Shown in pieces: positions 52,942 to 64,000 of a DNA stretch of 64,000 bases (within the stretch, counting starts at the first letter, position 1; the number at the start of each line of letters is the position of its first letter). The stretch is from Citrobacter sp. Cu233. GTDB taxonomy: Bacteria > Pseudomonadota > Gammaproteobacteria > Enterobacterales > Enterobacteriaceae. A model generated the notes under the pieces. It was not told the origin of the DNA and did no database searches. It saw nothing but the letters and a program-made list of their open reading frames with translations. The stretch lies in contig NZ_JAOWIF010000035.1 in the NCBI RefSeq assembly GCF_030332225.1, forward strand, positions 1-64,000, given 5' to 3'. The position numbers and the translations under genes were made by a program.

Positions 52942-54564
52942 ATGCGTGTGAACAACAGTTTAACCCCGCAAGATCTCAAGGCTTATGGTATCAATGACGT
53001 TCAGGATATCGTTTACAATCCAGACTACGACACGCTTTATCAGGAAGAACTTGATCCAAACCTGGAAGGTTATGAGCGTGGCGTGTTAACGAATCTGGGC
53101 GCCGTTGCAGTTGATACCGGTATCTTTACCGGACGTTCGCCAAAGGATAAGTACATTGTCCGTGACGACACCACACGAGACACACTCTGGTGGTCCGACA
53201 AAGGTAAAGGTAAGAACGACAACAAACCGCTTTCCCAGGAAACCTGGCAGCATTTGAAAGGGTTAGTCACCCATCAACTCTCTGGCAAACGTCTGTTTAT
53301 CATTGATGCTTTCTGCGGGGCTAATGCGGATACCCGTCTTTCCGTGCGCTTCATTACCGAAGTCGCCTGGCAGGCACATTTTGTCAAAAACATGTTCATC
53401 CGCCCGAGCGACGAAGAACTGGTTGGTTTCAAACCTGATTTCATCGTGATGAACGGTGCGAAATGCACAAACCCACAGTGGAAAGAACAGGGGCTGAACT
53501 CCGAAAACTTCGTGGCGTTCAACCTGACTGAACGCATTCAGTTAATTGGCGGCACCTGGTACGGCGGCGAGATGAAGAAAGGTATGTTCTCCGTCATGAA
53601 CTACTTGCTGCCGCTGAAAGGCATTGCATCGATGCACTGCTCAGCAAACGTCGGTGAAAAAGGTGATGTGGCAGTCTTCTTTGGCCTGTCCGGTACCGGT
53701 AAAACCACGCTGTCCACCGACCCGAAACGCCGCCTGATTGGCGATGATGAGCATGGTTGGGATGACGACGGCGTATTTAACTTCGAAGGCGGTTGCTACG
53801 CGAAGACCATCAAACTGTCTAAAGAGGCTGAGCCGGAAATCTACAACGCAATCCGCCGTGATGCCCTGCTGGAAAACGTCACCGTGCGCGAAGATGGCTC
53901 CATCGACTTCGATGATGGTTCCAAAACCGAGAACACCCGCGTTTCCTACCCGATTTATCACATCGACAATATCGTTAAGCCGGTGTCAAAAGCGGGTCAT
54001 GCAACGAAAGTTATCTTCCTGACCGCCGACGCCTTTGGCGTACTGCCACCGGTTTCTCGCCTGACGGCCGATCAAACCCAGTATCACTTCCTGTCTGGCT
54101 TTACCGCCAAACTGGCTGGCACCGAGCGTGGCGTAACTGAGCCAACACCAACCTTCTCTGCCTGTTTCGGCGCGGCATTCCTGTCACTGCACCCAACGCA
54201 ATACGCAGAAGTGCTGGTGAAACGCATGCAGGCGGCTGGCGCACAGGCTTATCTGGTTAACACCGGCTGGAACGGCACCGGCAAGCGTATCTCAATCAAA
54301 GATACCCGTGCCATTATCGATGCCATCCTGAACGGGTCTCTGGATAACGCAGAAACGTTCCGTCTGCCGATGTTTGACCTGGCAATCCCAACCGAACTGC
54401 CGGGTGTGGATACACGTATTCTCGATCCGCGTAATACCTACGCATCCCCGGAGCAGTGGCAGGAAAAAGCCAACGCCCTGGCGAAATTGTTTATTGAGAA
54501 CTTCGAGAAGTACACCGACACCCCTGCGGGCGAAGCGCTGGTTAGCGCCGGACCGAAGCTGTAA
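52942..54564 (+). CDS. pckA: Phosphoenolpyruvate carboxykinase (ATP)
   Basis: First committed step of gluconeogenesis: oxaloacetate + ATP to PEP + CO2 + ADP. 540 residues with the P-loop [11 protein letters not shown] near 248, substrate-site [12 protein letters not shown] near 59 and the metal-binding [11 protein letters not shown] 52942 follows AAGGAG. Confidence 0.98.
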   Translation: MRVNNSLTPQDLKAYGINDVQDIVYNPDYDTLYQEELDPNLEGYERGVLTNLGAVAVDTGIFTGRSPKDKYIVRDDTTRDTLWWSDKGKGKNDNKPLSQETWQHLKGLVTHQLSGKRLFIIDAFCGANADTRLSVRFITEVAWQAHFVKNMFIRPSDEELVGFKPDFIVMNGAKCTNPQWKEQGLNSENFVAFNLTERIQLIGGTWYGGEMKKGMFSVMNYLLPLKGIASMHCSANVGEKGDVAVFFGLSGTGKTTLSTDPKRRLIGDDEHGWDDDGVFNFEGGCYAKTIKLSKEAEPEIYNAIRRDALLENVTVREDGSIDFDDGSKTENTRVSYPIYHIDNIVKPVSKAGHATKVIFLTADAFGVLPPVSRLTADQTQYHFLSGFTAKLAGTERGVTEPTPTFSACFGAAFLSLHPTQYAEVLVKRMQAAGAQAYLVNTGWNGTGKRISIKDTRAIIDAILNGSLDNAETFRLPMFDLAIPTELPGVDTRILDPRNTYASPEQWQEKANALAKLFIENFEKYTDTPAGEALVSAGPKL

Positions 54565-54570
54565 CGAAAA

Positions 54571-54636
54571 GTGCCGGATGGCGGCTTCGTCTTAATCCGG
54601 CCTACAGCCACTGATAAGCGCAGCGACATCAGGCGG
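54571..54636. repeat. REP/BIME element after pckA
   Basis: GTGCCGGATGGCGGCTTCGTC / TTAATCCGGCCTAC followed by a partial inverted unit CTGATAAG...CATCAGGCGG. Confidence 0.85.
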
Positions 54637-54645
54637 TTAACGAAA

Positions 54646-54674
54646 TAAAAAGGGAGGCATATAGCCTCCCTTTT
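54646..54674. terminator. Bidirectional terminator between pckA and envZ
   Basis: GGGAGGC / GCCTCCC stem flanked by AAAAA and TTTT. Serves pckA and the convergent ompR-envZ operon. Confidence 0.9.
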
Positions 54675-56743
<2,069 letters not shown>

Positions 56744-56968
56744 TGTTATTACTCCCAAAGGTTCGCAACAATTAAGTGTATATTCTTAAGAAAGCTCGCG
56801 TGAGTCACCAGCGAATTCTGGTATGAATTCCAGGCTAAATTGTTACAAAGCATATTAAACAGCAGCTTAAGTATACAATGTTTCTCGCAATACATTATTT
56901 ATTCTGTTGATATGCTCACGTAATACTAATTGTGCGCATCATCACAGAGTCGAAGGTAAAACAATAAG

Positions 56969-57442
56969 ATGAAAACGCCCCTGATAACCCGTGAAGGGTA
57001 TGAAAAACTCAAACAAGAGCTCAATTATCTCTGGCGTGAAGAGCGCCCGGAAGTCACCAGGAAGGTTACCTGGGCCGCAAGTCTGGGCGACCGCAGCGAA
57101 AATGCTGACTACCAGTATAATAAAAAGCGCCTGCGCGAGATCGACCGTCGCGTCCGTTATTTGACCAAGTGCATGGAGAATCTGAAAATTGTCGATTACT
57201 CCCCGCAGCAAGAGGGCAAAGTCTTCTTTGGCGCGTGGGTCGAGATTGAAAACGACAATGGCGATATCCGCAAATTCCGCATTGTTGGCTACGATGAAAT
57301 TTTTGGCCGTAAGGATTACATCTCTATCGATTCCCCCATGGCGCGTGCCCTGCTGAAAAAAGAGGTCGGCGATCTCGCGGTGGTGAACACTCCTGCCGGT
57401 GAAGCCAGCTGGTACGTGAACGAGATTGAATACGTGAAGTGA
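56969..57442 (+). CDS. greB: Transcription elongation factor GreB
   Basis: Secondary-channel factor that stimulates RNA polymerase to cleave backtracked transcripts. 157 residues with an N-terminal coiled coil (~1-75), including the acidic-tip region DRSENADYQYNKKR, and a C-terminal FKBP-like domain. Divergent from ompR. Confidence 0.97.
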   Translation: MKTPLITREGYEKLKQELNYLWREERPEVTRKVTWAASLGDRSENADYQYNKKRLREIDRRVRYLTKCMENLKIVDYSPQQEGKVFFGAWVEIENDNGDIRKFRIVGYDEIFGRKDYISIDSPMARALLKKEVGDLAVVNTPAGEASWYVNEIEYVK

Positions 57443-57470
57443 GACCGGAACAATCCGAAGCCCCTGTAGA

Positions 57471-57492
57471 TGACTGGCATTTTTGCCAGTCA
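57471..57492 (+). other. Hairpin between greB and yhgF
   Basis: TGACTGGCA / TGCCAGTCA with a loop of Ts. There is no downstream T-run on the plus strand, so the terminator status is uncertain. Confidence 0.6.
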
Positions 57493-57540
57493 GTCCGTAT
57501 AACTATCCCCTGATTTTTTATCCTATAGACGAAGCTATCC

Positions 57541-59871
57541 ATGATGAATGATTCTTTCTGCCGCATTATCGCAGGTGAAATTCAGGCTCGTGCTGAACAG
57601 GTAGAAGCTGCCGTTCGCCTGCTTGACGAAGGGAACACCGTGCCGTTTATCGCACGTTATCGTAAGGAAATCACCGGCGGTCTGGATGATACGCAACTGC
57701 GTAATCTGGAGACCCGTCTGGGGTATCTGCGTGAACTGGAAGACCGCCGTCAGGCGATCCTGAAATCTATCGGTGAGCAAGGTAAACTGACCGACGACCT
57801 GGCAAAAGCGATCAACGGCACGTTAAGTAAGACCGAACTCGAAGATCTCTATCTGCCGTACAAACCTAAACGCCGCACCCGTGGGCAGATCGCTATTGAG
57901 GCCGGACTGGAGCCGCTGGCAGACCTGTTGTGGAACGAACCGTCTCACGACCCGGAAACGGAAGCCGCAAAATATCTCAACGCCGAAAACGGCGTGGCGG
58001 ATACCAAAGCCGCCCTCGACGGCGCACGCTACATCCTGATGGAACGCTTCGCTGAAGATGCCGCGCTGCTGGCGAAAGTGCGTGACTACCTGTGGAAAAA
58101 TGCCCATCTGGTCTCCACTGTGGTGAGCGGGAAAGAAGAGGAAGGCGCAAAATTCCGCGACTACTTCGACCACCACGAGCCGATTTCTACCGTTCCGTCT
58201 CACCGTGCGCTGGCCATGTTCCGCGGCCGTAACGAAGGCATTTTACAGCTGTCCCTGAATGCCGATCCGCAGTTCGATGAGCCACCGAAAGAGAGCCACG
58301 GCGAGCAAATCATTCAGGATCACCTTGGCCTGCGTCTGAACAACGCACCGGCAGACAGCTGGCGTAAAGGCGTTGTCAGCTGGACATGGCGAATTAAGGT
58401 GCTGATGCACCTCGAAACCGAACTGATGGGCACCGTGCGCGAACGCGCGGAAGATGAAGCCATCAACGTCTTTGCCCGTAACCTGCACGACCTGCTGATG
58501 GCGGCCCCGGCCGGACTGCGCGCCACAATGGGCCTCGATCCCGGTCTGCGTACCGGTGTAAAAGTGGCTGTTGTTGACGGTACCGGCAAGCTGGTCGCCA
58601 CCGACACGATTTACCCGCATACCGGTCAGGCAGCCAAAGCCGCCGTTGCCGTTGCGGCGTTATGTGAGAAATACAACGTAGAGCTGGTCGCAATTGGTAA
58701 CGGTACGGCGTCGCGCGAAACCGAACGCTTCTACCTTGATGTGCAAAAACAGTTCCCGAACGTTACGGCGCAAAAAGTGATCGTCAGCGAAGCAGGTGCA
58801 TCAGTTTACTCTGCATCTGAACTGGCGGCGCTGGAGTTCCCGGACCTCGACGTGTCGCTGCGCGGTGCGGTGTCTATCGCCCGTCGCCTGCAGGACCCGC
58901 TGGCTGAGCTGGTGAAAATCGATCCGAAATCTATCGGCGTGGGCCAGTATCAGCACGACGTTAGCCAGACCCAGCTTGCCCGTAAGCTGGATGCGGTAGT
59001 AGAAGACTGTGTGAACGCCGTCGGCGTCGATCTGAATACCGCCTCCGTACCGCTGCTGACCCGCGTTGCCGGCCTGACGCGCATGATGGCGCAAAACATC
59101 GTCGCCTGGCGTGATGAGAACGGCCAGTTCCAGAACCGTCAGCAGTTGCTAAAAGTCAGTCGTCTGGGGCCAAAAGCCTTTGAACAGTGCGCGGGCTTCC
59201 TGCGTATCAACCATGGCGATAACCCGCTGGATGCTTCCACGGTTCACCCGGAAGCCTACCCGATAGTGGAACGCATTCTGGCAGCAACCGAGCAATCGCT
59301 GCGTGACCTGATGGGCAACAGCAATGAACTGCGCAATCTGAAAGCCTCCGACTTCACCGACGAGCGCTTCGGGGTACCAACCGTCACCGACATCATCAAA
59401 GAGCTGGAAAAACCAGGTCGCGACCCGCGTCCTGAATTCAAAACCGCGCAGTTTGCTGATGGCGTTGAAACCATGAACGACCTGCTGCCGGGAATGATTC
59501 TGGAAGGGGCTGTCACCAACGTCACCAACTTCGGCGCGTTCGTGGATATCGGCGTTCACCAGGACGGTCTGGTACATATCTCTTCGCTGTCGAATAAGTT
59601 CGTCGAAGATCCACACACCGTGGTGAAAGCGGGCGACATTGTGAAGGTGAAAGTGCTGGAAGTGGACCTGCCACGTAAGCGTATCGCGCTGACCATGCGC
59701 CTGGACGAACAGCCGGGTGAAACCAATGCCCGCCGCGGCGGCGGCAACGATCGTAATCAGGGCAACCGCCCGGCACCGAAAGCCGCAAAACCACGCGGTC
59801 GTGACGCGCAGCCTGCTGGCAACAGCGCGATGATGGATGCGCTGGCGGCGGCAATGGGTAAAAAACGTTAA
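57541..59871 (+). CDS. yhgF: Tex-family RNA-binding protein YhgF
   Basis: Tex-like protein linked to transcription and nucleic-acid binding. 776 residues: helical N-terminus with [14 protein letters not shown], a YqgF/RNase-H-like domain ([20 protein letters not shown], ~330-460), HhH motifs (~500-560, [16 protein letters not shown]) and a C-terminal S1 domain (~650-720, [19 protein letters not shown]), then an Arg/Gly-rich tail. E. coli has 773 residues. Confidence 0.96.
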   Translation: MMNDSFCRIIAGEIQARAEQVEAAVRLLDEGNTVPFIARYRKEITGGLDDTQLRNLETRLGYLRELEDRRQAILKSIGEQGKLTDDLAKAINGTLSKTELEDLYLPYKPKRRTRGQIAIEAGLEPLADLLWNEPSHDPETEAAKYLNAENGVADTKAALDGARYILMERFAEDAALLAKVRDYLWKNAHLVSTVVSGKEEEGAKFRDYFDHHEPISTVPSHRALAMFRGRNEGILQLSLNADPQFDEPPKESHGEQIIQDHLGLRLNNAPADSWRKGVVSWTWRIKVLMHLETELMGTVRERAEDEAINVFARNLHDLLMAAPAGLRATMGLDPGLRTGVKVAVVDGTGKLVATDTIYPHTGQAAKAAVAVAALCEKYNVELVAIGNGTASRETERFYLDVQKQFPNVTAQKVIVSEAGASVYSASELAALEFPDLDVSLRGAVSIARRLQDPLAELVKIDPKSIGVGQYQHDVSQTQLARKLDAVVEDCVNAVGVDLNTASVPLLTRVAGLTRMMAQNIVAWRDENGQFQNRQQLLKVSRLGPKAFEQCAGFLRINHGDNPLDASTVHPEAYPIVERILAATEQSLRDLMGNSNELRNLKASDFTDERFGVPTVTDIIKELEKPGRDPRPEFKTAQFADGVETMNDLLPGMILEGAVTNVTNFGAFVDIGVHQDGLVHISSLSNKFVEDPHTVVKAGDIVKVKVLEVDLPRKRIALTMRLDEQPGETNARRGGGNDRNQGNRPAPKAAKPRGRDAQPAGNSAMMDALAAAMGKKR

Positions 59872-59882
59872 GTAGTAATCTT

Positions 59883-59974
59883 GTGCCGGATAACGGTATA
59901 AACACCTTATCCGGCCAGGTTGTCGTAATTAATGTGTATGTCGGATAAGGCGCTTAAACATCGCCATCCGGCAT
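59883..59974. repeat. BIME after yhgF
   Basis: GTGCCGGATAACGGTAT...CTTATCCGGCC and, inverted, GTCGGATAAGGCG...CATCCGGCAT. It occupies the first part of the 430-base yhgF-feoA gap. Confidence 0.9.
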
Positions 59975-60100
59975 ATTTAATCTATTTCCCGTTTTTCTTA
60001 CAATATATTTATCACTTCATTAACAGATGAAACCTTAATTAAACATTAAGAATGTCAATAATTACGGCCCCAAATAATCTATTCCAAACCAGAATAAATG

Positions 60101-60114
60101 TTGAGGCATATCAA
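60101..60114. promoter_or_regulatory. FNR box upstream of feoA
   Basis: TTGAGGCATATCAA matches TTGAT-N4-ATCAA at 9 of 10 defined positions. E. coli feo is known to be FNR-activated. Confidence 0.7.
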
Positions 60115-60163
60115 AATTGACGCAAATTATTATCTAATTCCACATTCCGTCACACTTATTCTA

Positions 60164-60193
60164 TTGATGATAGAAACCATTCTCATTATCATT
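60164..60193 (+). promoter_or_regulatory. Candidate feo promoter with overlapping Fur box
   Basis: TTGATG (60164-60169), a 17-base spacer and TATCAT (60187-60192) form a plausible promoter. CCATTCTCATTATCATT (60177-60193) is a good Fur hexamer array (GATAAT-GAGAAT on the minus strand) covering the -10, suited to iron repression. The predicted transcript has a leader of about 100 bases before feoA. Confidence 0.65.
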
Positions 60194-60295
60194 GTTTTGT
60201 TGATTATTTACTCTTTCCTTCGTTGGCTAATCATCTGGTCTCATGCCGCCTTGCCGCCCCATGAGGTAATCATCCAGTTAGCGAGATATAAGTAG

Positions 60296-60529
<234 letters not shown>

Positions 60530-60547
60530 TACAGTGAGTCTATAAAA

Positions 60548-62866
60548 ATGAAAAAACTAACCATTGGTTTAATTGGTAATCCTAATTCCGGCAAGACAAC
60601 CTTATTCAACCAACTCACCGGTGCACGCCAGCGTGTGGGTAACTGGGCGGGCGTGACCGTCGAGCGTAAAGAAGGTCATTTCGCGACCACAGACCATCAG
60701 GTCACGCTGGTCGATTTACCCGGCACCTATTCTCTGACGACAATCTCGTCTCAAACCTCTCTCGATGAGCAGATTGCCTGCCACTATATTTTAAGCGGCG
60801 ACGCGGATCTCTTGATCAACGTGGTCGACGCTTCCAACCTTGAGCGCAACCTCTACCTGACGTTACAACTGCTGGAATTGGGCATCCCCTGCATCGTCGC
60901 GCTGAACATGCTGGACATTGCTGAGAAGCAGCAAATCCGTATCGATATCGACGCCCTTTCTGCCCGTCTTGGCTGCCCGGTGGTGCCACTGGTTTCCACC
61001 CGTGCGCGAGGTATTGAAGCGCTGAAGCTGGCGATTGATCGCTACAAAGAAAACGACACCGTCGAGCTGGTCCATTATGCCCAGCCGTTGTTGCAGGAAG
61101 CGGATTCCCTCGCCGATGCAATGGCCAAAGACATGCCACTGAAACAGCGCCGCTGGCTGGGCCTGCAGATGCTGGAAGGCGATATCTACAGCCGCGCTTA
61201 CGCCGGTGATGCCGCGCAAAATCTGGATGCTGCCATTGCTCGTCTGAGCGAAACGATGGACGATCCGGCGCTGCATATTGCCGATGCGCGTTATCAGTGC
61301 ATTGCCGCTATCTGCGATACCGTCAGTAACACCCTGACCGCAGAACCCAGCCGTTTCACCACTGCGGTCGATAAAATCGTCCTTAACCGTTTCCTCGGTC
61401 TGCCGATTTTCCTGTTCGTGATGTACCTGATGTTCCTGCTTGCCATCAACATTGGTGGCGCACTGCAGCCGTTATTTGATGTCGGCTCTGTGGCGCTCTT
61501 TATTCATGGTATTCAGTGGATTGGTTATACGCTGCACTTCCCGGACTGGTTAACCATCTTCCTGGCGCAGGGTCTTGGCGGCGGGATCAACACCGTCCTG
61601 CCGCTGGTTCCGCAAATCGGCATGATGTATTTGTTCCTCTCTTTCCTCGAAGACTCCGGCTACATGGCACGTGCTGCGTTTGTGATGGACCGTCTGATGC
61701 AGGCGCTGGGACTGCCAGGAAAATCATTTGTACCGCTGATTGTAGGCTTTGGCTGTAACGTACCGTCAGTGATGGGCGCACGTACGCTGGACGCCCCGCG
61801 TGAGCGTCTGATGACCATCATGATGGCGCCGTTTATGTCCTGTGGCGCACGTCTGGCAATTTTTGCCGTCTTCGCCGCTGCATTCTTTGGTCAGAATGGT
61901 GCGCTGGCGGTCTTTTCACTGTACGTGCTGGGTATCGTTATGGCGGTGTTGACCGGCCTGATGCTCAAGCACACCATCATGCGTGGTGAAGCAACGCCGT
62001 TCGTGATGGAACTGCCGGTGTACCACGTGCCGCACATTAAGAGTCTGATCATTCAGACCTGGCAGCGTCTGAAAGGCTTTGTCCTGCGTGCCGGTAAAGT
62101 CATTATCATCGTCAGCATTTTCCTCAGCGCATTCAACAGCTTCTCGCTGAGCGGAAAAATCGTCGACAACATTAACGATTCTGCTCTGGCCTCCGTCAGC
62201 CGCGTCATTACGCCAGTGTTTAAACCGATCGGCGTTCACGAAGATAACTGGCAGGCAACCGTCGGTCTGTTCACCGGTGCGATGGCAAAAGAAGTGGTGG
62301 TTGGGACACTTAACACGCTCTATACCGCTGAAAATATTCAGGAAGAAGAATTCAACCCGGCAGATTTCCACCTCGGTGATGAACTGCTTGGTGCAGTAGA
62401 TGAAACCTGGCAGAGCCTGAAAGACACCTTCAGCCTCAGCGTTCTGGCCAACCCTATCGAAGCCAGCAAAGGCGACGGTGAGATGGCAACTGGCGCAATG
62501 GGTGTGATGGGCGAGAAATTCGGCAGCGCTGCTGCGGCATACAGTTACCTGATTTTCGTTTTGCTGTATGTACCGTGCATTTCCGTTATGGGCGCCATCG
62601 CGCGTGAGTCCAGCCGTGGCTGGATGGGCTTCTCCGTTTTGTGGGGACTGAACATCGCCTACTCGCTGTCGACGCTGTTTTACCAGACCGTCAGCTACAA
62701 AGAGCACCCGACCTACAGTCTGGTGTGCATTTTAGCGGTCATCCTGTTTAATATCGTATTACTGGGTCTGTTACGCCGCGCGCGCAGCCGTGTAGATGTA
62801 GCGCTGCTGGCAACCAACAAGACGGTAAGCTCTTGCTGTGCCAGCACCACTGGCGATTGCCACTAG
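60548..62866 (+). CDS. feoB: Ferrous iron permease FeoB
   Basis: Inner-membrane Fe(II) transporter with an N-terminal G-protein domain. 772 residues: G1 GNPNSGKT (10-17), G3 DLPG (56-59), G4 NMLD near 120, then two Gate repeats with membrane helices (~280-760) including [11 protein letters not shown]. The C-terminus has a cysteine-containing tail ([12 protein letters not shown]). Confidence 0.98.
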   Translation: MKKLTIGLIGNPNSGKTTLFNQLTGARQRVGNWAGVTVERKEGHFATTDHQVTLVDLPGTYSLTTISSQTSLDEQIACHYILSGDADLLINVVDASNLERNLYLTLQLLELGIPCIVALNMLDIAEKQQIRIDIDALSARLGCPVVPLVSTRARGIEALKLAIDRYKENDTVELVHYAQPLLQEADSLADAMAKDMPLKQRRWLGLQMLEGDIYSRAYAGDAAQNLDAAIARLSETMDDPALHIADARYQCIAAICDTVSNTLTAEPSRFTTAVDKIVLNRFLGLPIFLFVMYLMFLLAINIGGALQPLFDVGSVALFIHGIQWIGYTLHFPDWLTIFLAQGLGGGINTVLPLVPQIGMMYLFLSFLEDSGYMARAAFVMDRLMQALGLPGKSFVPLIVGFGCNVPSVMGARTLDAPRERLMTIMMAPFMSCGARLAIFAVFAAAFFGQNGALAVFSLYVLGIVMAVLTGLMLKHTIMRGEATPFVMELPVYHVPHIKSLIIQTWQRLKGFVLRAGKVIIIVSIFLSAFNSFSLSGKIVDNINDSALASVSRVITPVFKPIGVHEDNWQATVGLFTGAMAKEVVVGTLNTLYTAENIQEEEFNPADFHLGDELLGAVDETWQSLKDTFSLSVLANPIEASKGDGEMATGAMGVMGEKFGSAAAAYSYLIFVLLYVPCISVMGAIARESSRGWMGFSVLWGLNIAYSLSTLFYQTVSYKEHPTYSLVCILAVILFNIVLLGLLRRARSRVDVALLATNKTVSSCCASTTGDCH

Positions 62867-62877
62867 GGTGGTGGATG

Positions 62878-63114
62878 ATGGCATCGCTTATCCAGGTGCG
62901 TGATTTACTGGCTCTGCGGGGGCGTATGGAGGCGACACAAATCAGCCATACGCTGCATACCCCGCAGCCGATGATTGACGCCATGCTGAATCAGTTAGAA
63001 AAGATGGGTAAAGCGGTGCGGATTCAGGAAGATGCCGACGGGTGTCTTTCCGGAAGCTGCAAAAGTTGCCCGGAAGGCAAAGCCTGCCTGCGAGAGTGGT
63101 GGGCTTTGCGCTAG
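62878..63114 (+). CDS. feoC: FeoC, [Fe-S] winged-helix regulator of FeoB
   Basis: 78 residues from [15 protein letters not shown] (ATG 62878), 11 bases after feoB. Winged-helix fold with four cysteines (C56, C61, C64, C70: [15 protein letters not shown]) that bind an oxygen-sensitive Fe-S cluster in homologues. FeoC protects FeoB from FtsH proteolysis in Salmonella. The frame is open 15 codons upstream but the family starts here. Confidence 0.96.
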   Translation: MASLIQVRDLLALRGRMEATQISHTLHTPQPMIDAMLNQLEKMGKAVRIQEDADGCLSGSCKSCPEGKACLREWWALR

Positions 63115-63118
63115 TTGT

Positions 63119-63150
63119 ATGCCGGATGGCGCTGCGCTTATCCAGCCTAC
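63119..63150. repeat. REP element after feoC
   Basis: ATGCCGGATGGCGCTGCGCTTATCCAGCCTAC, a slightly diverged REP unit just downstream of the feoC stop. Confidence 0.8.
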
Positions 63151-63168
63151 ACCAAGCCCCAGTCCCCG

Positions 63169-63206
63169 AGCCGGATAAAGCGTTTACGCTGATATCCGGC
63201 TTTTTG
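63169..63206 (+). terminator. feo operon REP-type terminator
   Basis: AGCCGGAT...ATCCGGCT stem with an internal AAGCG / CGCTG-like arm, followed by TTTTGC. Probable end of the feo transcript. Confidence 0.65.
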
Positions 63207-63351
63207 CGTAATGGATTCCACTAAGAGATCTCTGTTTCAGCAAAACAGATCTCTCCTTCAGCCTACCGCGCACCGTTATTAATTCGTGGATGCTTACTGG
63301 CGACCAGGCAAGTAGAGTCTCGTCATCTTGTTTCTCAGGTGACGGATCGCC

Positions 63352-64000
63352 ATGAATACTGACACAACAGCTACACCGCATGACGCGATTTTCAAAACGT
63401 TCTTAAACCATCCTGCGACCGCACGCGACTTTATTCAGCTTCATCTTCCAGCCTCTTTACAAAAACTTTGCGATCTTAAAACACTGCAACTGGAATCGGG
63501 CAGCTTTATTGAAGACGATTTGCGCACCTACTATTCTGATGTGCTGTGGTCGTTAAAAACGCGCGAAGGCGATGGCTATATTTACACCATCATTGAGCAT
63601 CAGAGCACCGCCGACGCCCATATGGCATTTCGACTGATGCGTTATGCCATTGCAGTAATGCATCGTCATTTGGCTGCAGGTTACAAGAAACTCCCGCTGG
63701 TGATACCCATGCTTTTTTATCATGGCGCAACAAGCCCATACCCCTACTCACTTTGTTGGCTGGATGAGTTTGATGACCCTGAATCCGCCAGACAACTTTA
63801 TACCACCGCGTTTCCACTGATCGATATCACCGTTGTACCCGATGACGAGATCATGCAGCATCGCCGGATGGCGCTGCTGGAACTCATCCAAAAACATATT
63901 CGTAAACGCGACTTGTTGGGGCTGGTAGAAAAACTGGCCATCCTGCTTGTTAAAGGACACGCTAATGACAACCAGTTGAAAGCCTTGTTTAATTATTTAA
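63352..64000 (+). CDS. rpnA: RpnA/YhgA-like recombination-promoting nuclease, partial at window edge
   Basis: Member of the Rpn (PD-(D/E)XK, transposase_31-like) family of DNA endonucleases that promote RecA-independent recombination. ATG 63352 ([25 protein letters not shown]) matches the family N-terminus. The nuclease core contains [11 protein letters not shown] and [13 protein letters not shown], and [15 protein letters not shown] follows. 216 codons are seen; the usual ~290-300 residues run past the window. The E. coli gene at this locus (yhgA) is the likely orthologue. Confidence 0.9.
   Translation, partial: MNTDTTATPHDAIFKTFLNHPATARDFIQLHLPASLQKLCDLKTLQLESGSFIEDDLRTYYSDVLWSLKTREGDGYIYTIIEHQSTADAHMAFRLMRYAIAVMHRHLAAGYKKLPLVIPMLFYHGATSPYPYSLCWLDEFDDPESARQLYTTAFPLIDITVVPDDEIMQHRRMALLELIQKHIRKRDLLGLVEKLAILLVKGHANDNQLKALFNYL

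Larger units (their letters stand above)
60098..60295 (+). other. Small hydrophobic open frame upstream of feoA (doubtful gene)
   Basis: 65 codons (or 42 from ATG 60168) with a strong hydrophobic segment IETILIIIVLLIIYSFL, ending 6 bases before feoA. The FNR box overlaps its first codons, and a Fur box and candidate promoter lie inside it, so it may only be the AT-rich control region read as codons. No good Shine-Dalgarno. I do not call it a gene. Confidence 0.2.

Noticed and set aside
61916-62707. 263-codon minus-strand frame inside feoB
   Set aside because: Covers the conserved FeoB membrane domain in antisense; no promoter or Shine-Dalgarno and no recognisable protein.

Overview
The window is a stretch of enterobacterial core chromosome. 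Gene order and protein sequences follow the Escherichia coli/Salmonella map from the str operon (tufA, fusA, rpsG, rpsL) to feoABC and an rpnA/yhgA-like gene. Protein lengths, small-gene content and REP/BIME palindromes point to the Escherichia-Salmonella-Citrobacter group. A nadV/prs/nrtR insert and the direct cysG-trpS junction make me favour a Citrobacter-like genome over E. coli K-12; this is an inference from memory of gene order.

Layout. 1-4.5 kb: str operon on the minus strand, with tufA cut by the window edge. 4.5-6.3 kb: yheO-tusDCB (tRNA 2-thiouridine sulfur relay). 6.4-13.2 kb: fkpA, slyX, slyD, yheV, kefGB (glutathione-gated K+ efflux) and the ABC-F gene yheS. 13.3-16.5 kb: accessory module of a NAMPT-like enzyme, a short PRPP-synthetase-like enzyme and a divergent NrtR-type regulator. 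16.6-25.8 kb: yheTU, prkB, yhfA, crp, yhfK, argD, pabA, the fic/yhfG pair and ppiA. 26.0-32.7 kb: tsgA and the anaerobic nitrite operon nirBDC-cysG. 32.8-39.3 kb: the aroK-aroB-damX-dam-rpe-gph-trpS superoperon (minus). 39.7-43.0 kb: hofMNOPQ (competence/pilus-like, DNA utilisation). 43.1-50.8 kb: mrcA, nudE, igaA, yrfG, hslR, hslO. 50.8-59.9 kb: yhgE, pckA, ompR-envZ, greB, yhgF. 60.3-63.1 kb: feoABC. 63.35 kb to the edge: partial rpnA-like nuclease gene.

The least ordinary part is the 13.3-16.5 kb module. A Prs-like and a NAMPT-like gene form a tight operon behind two tandem TGTC-N5-GACA palindromes, divergent from a NrtR-family Nudix regulator. The orthodox reading is NrtR-controlled nicotinamide salvage (PRPP + nicotinamide to NMN). 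A bolder reading is a chromosomal relative of the phage NARP1 pathway, which uses a Prs-like ADPR-PP synthetase and a NAMPT-like nicotinamide ADPR-transferase to rebuild NAD+ from ADP-ribose and nicotinamide. NrtR regulators are known to respond to ADP-ribose, which would make such a circuit coherent. The sequence alone cannot separate the two readings.

Elsewhere the content is ordinary housekeeping. Points worth noting are a ten-G homopolymer inside ppiA, a degenerate Fic motif, and recognisable FNR, NarL/NarP, CRP and Fur sites at nirB, crp, ppiA/tsgA, pckA and feo.
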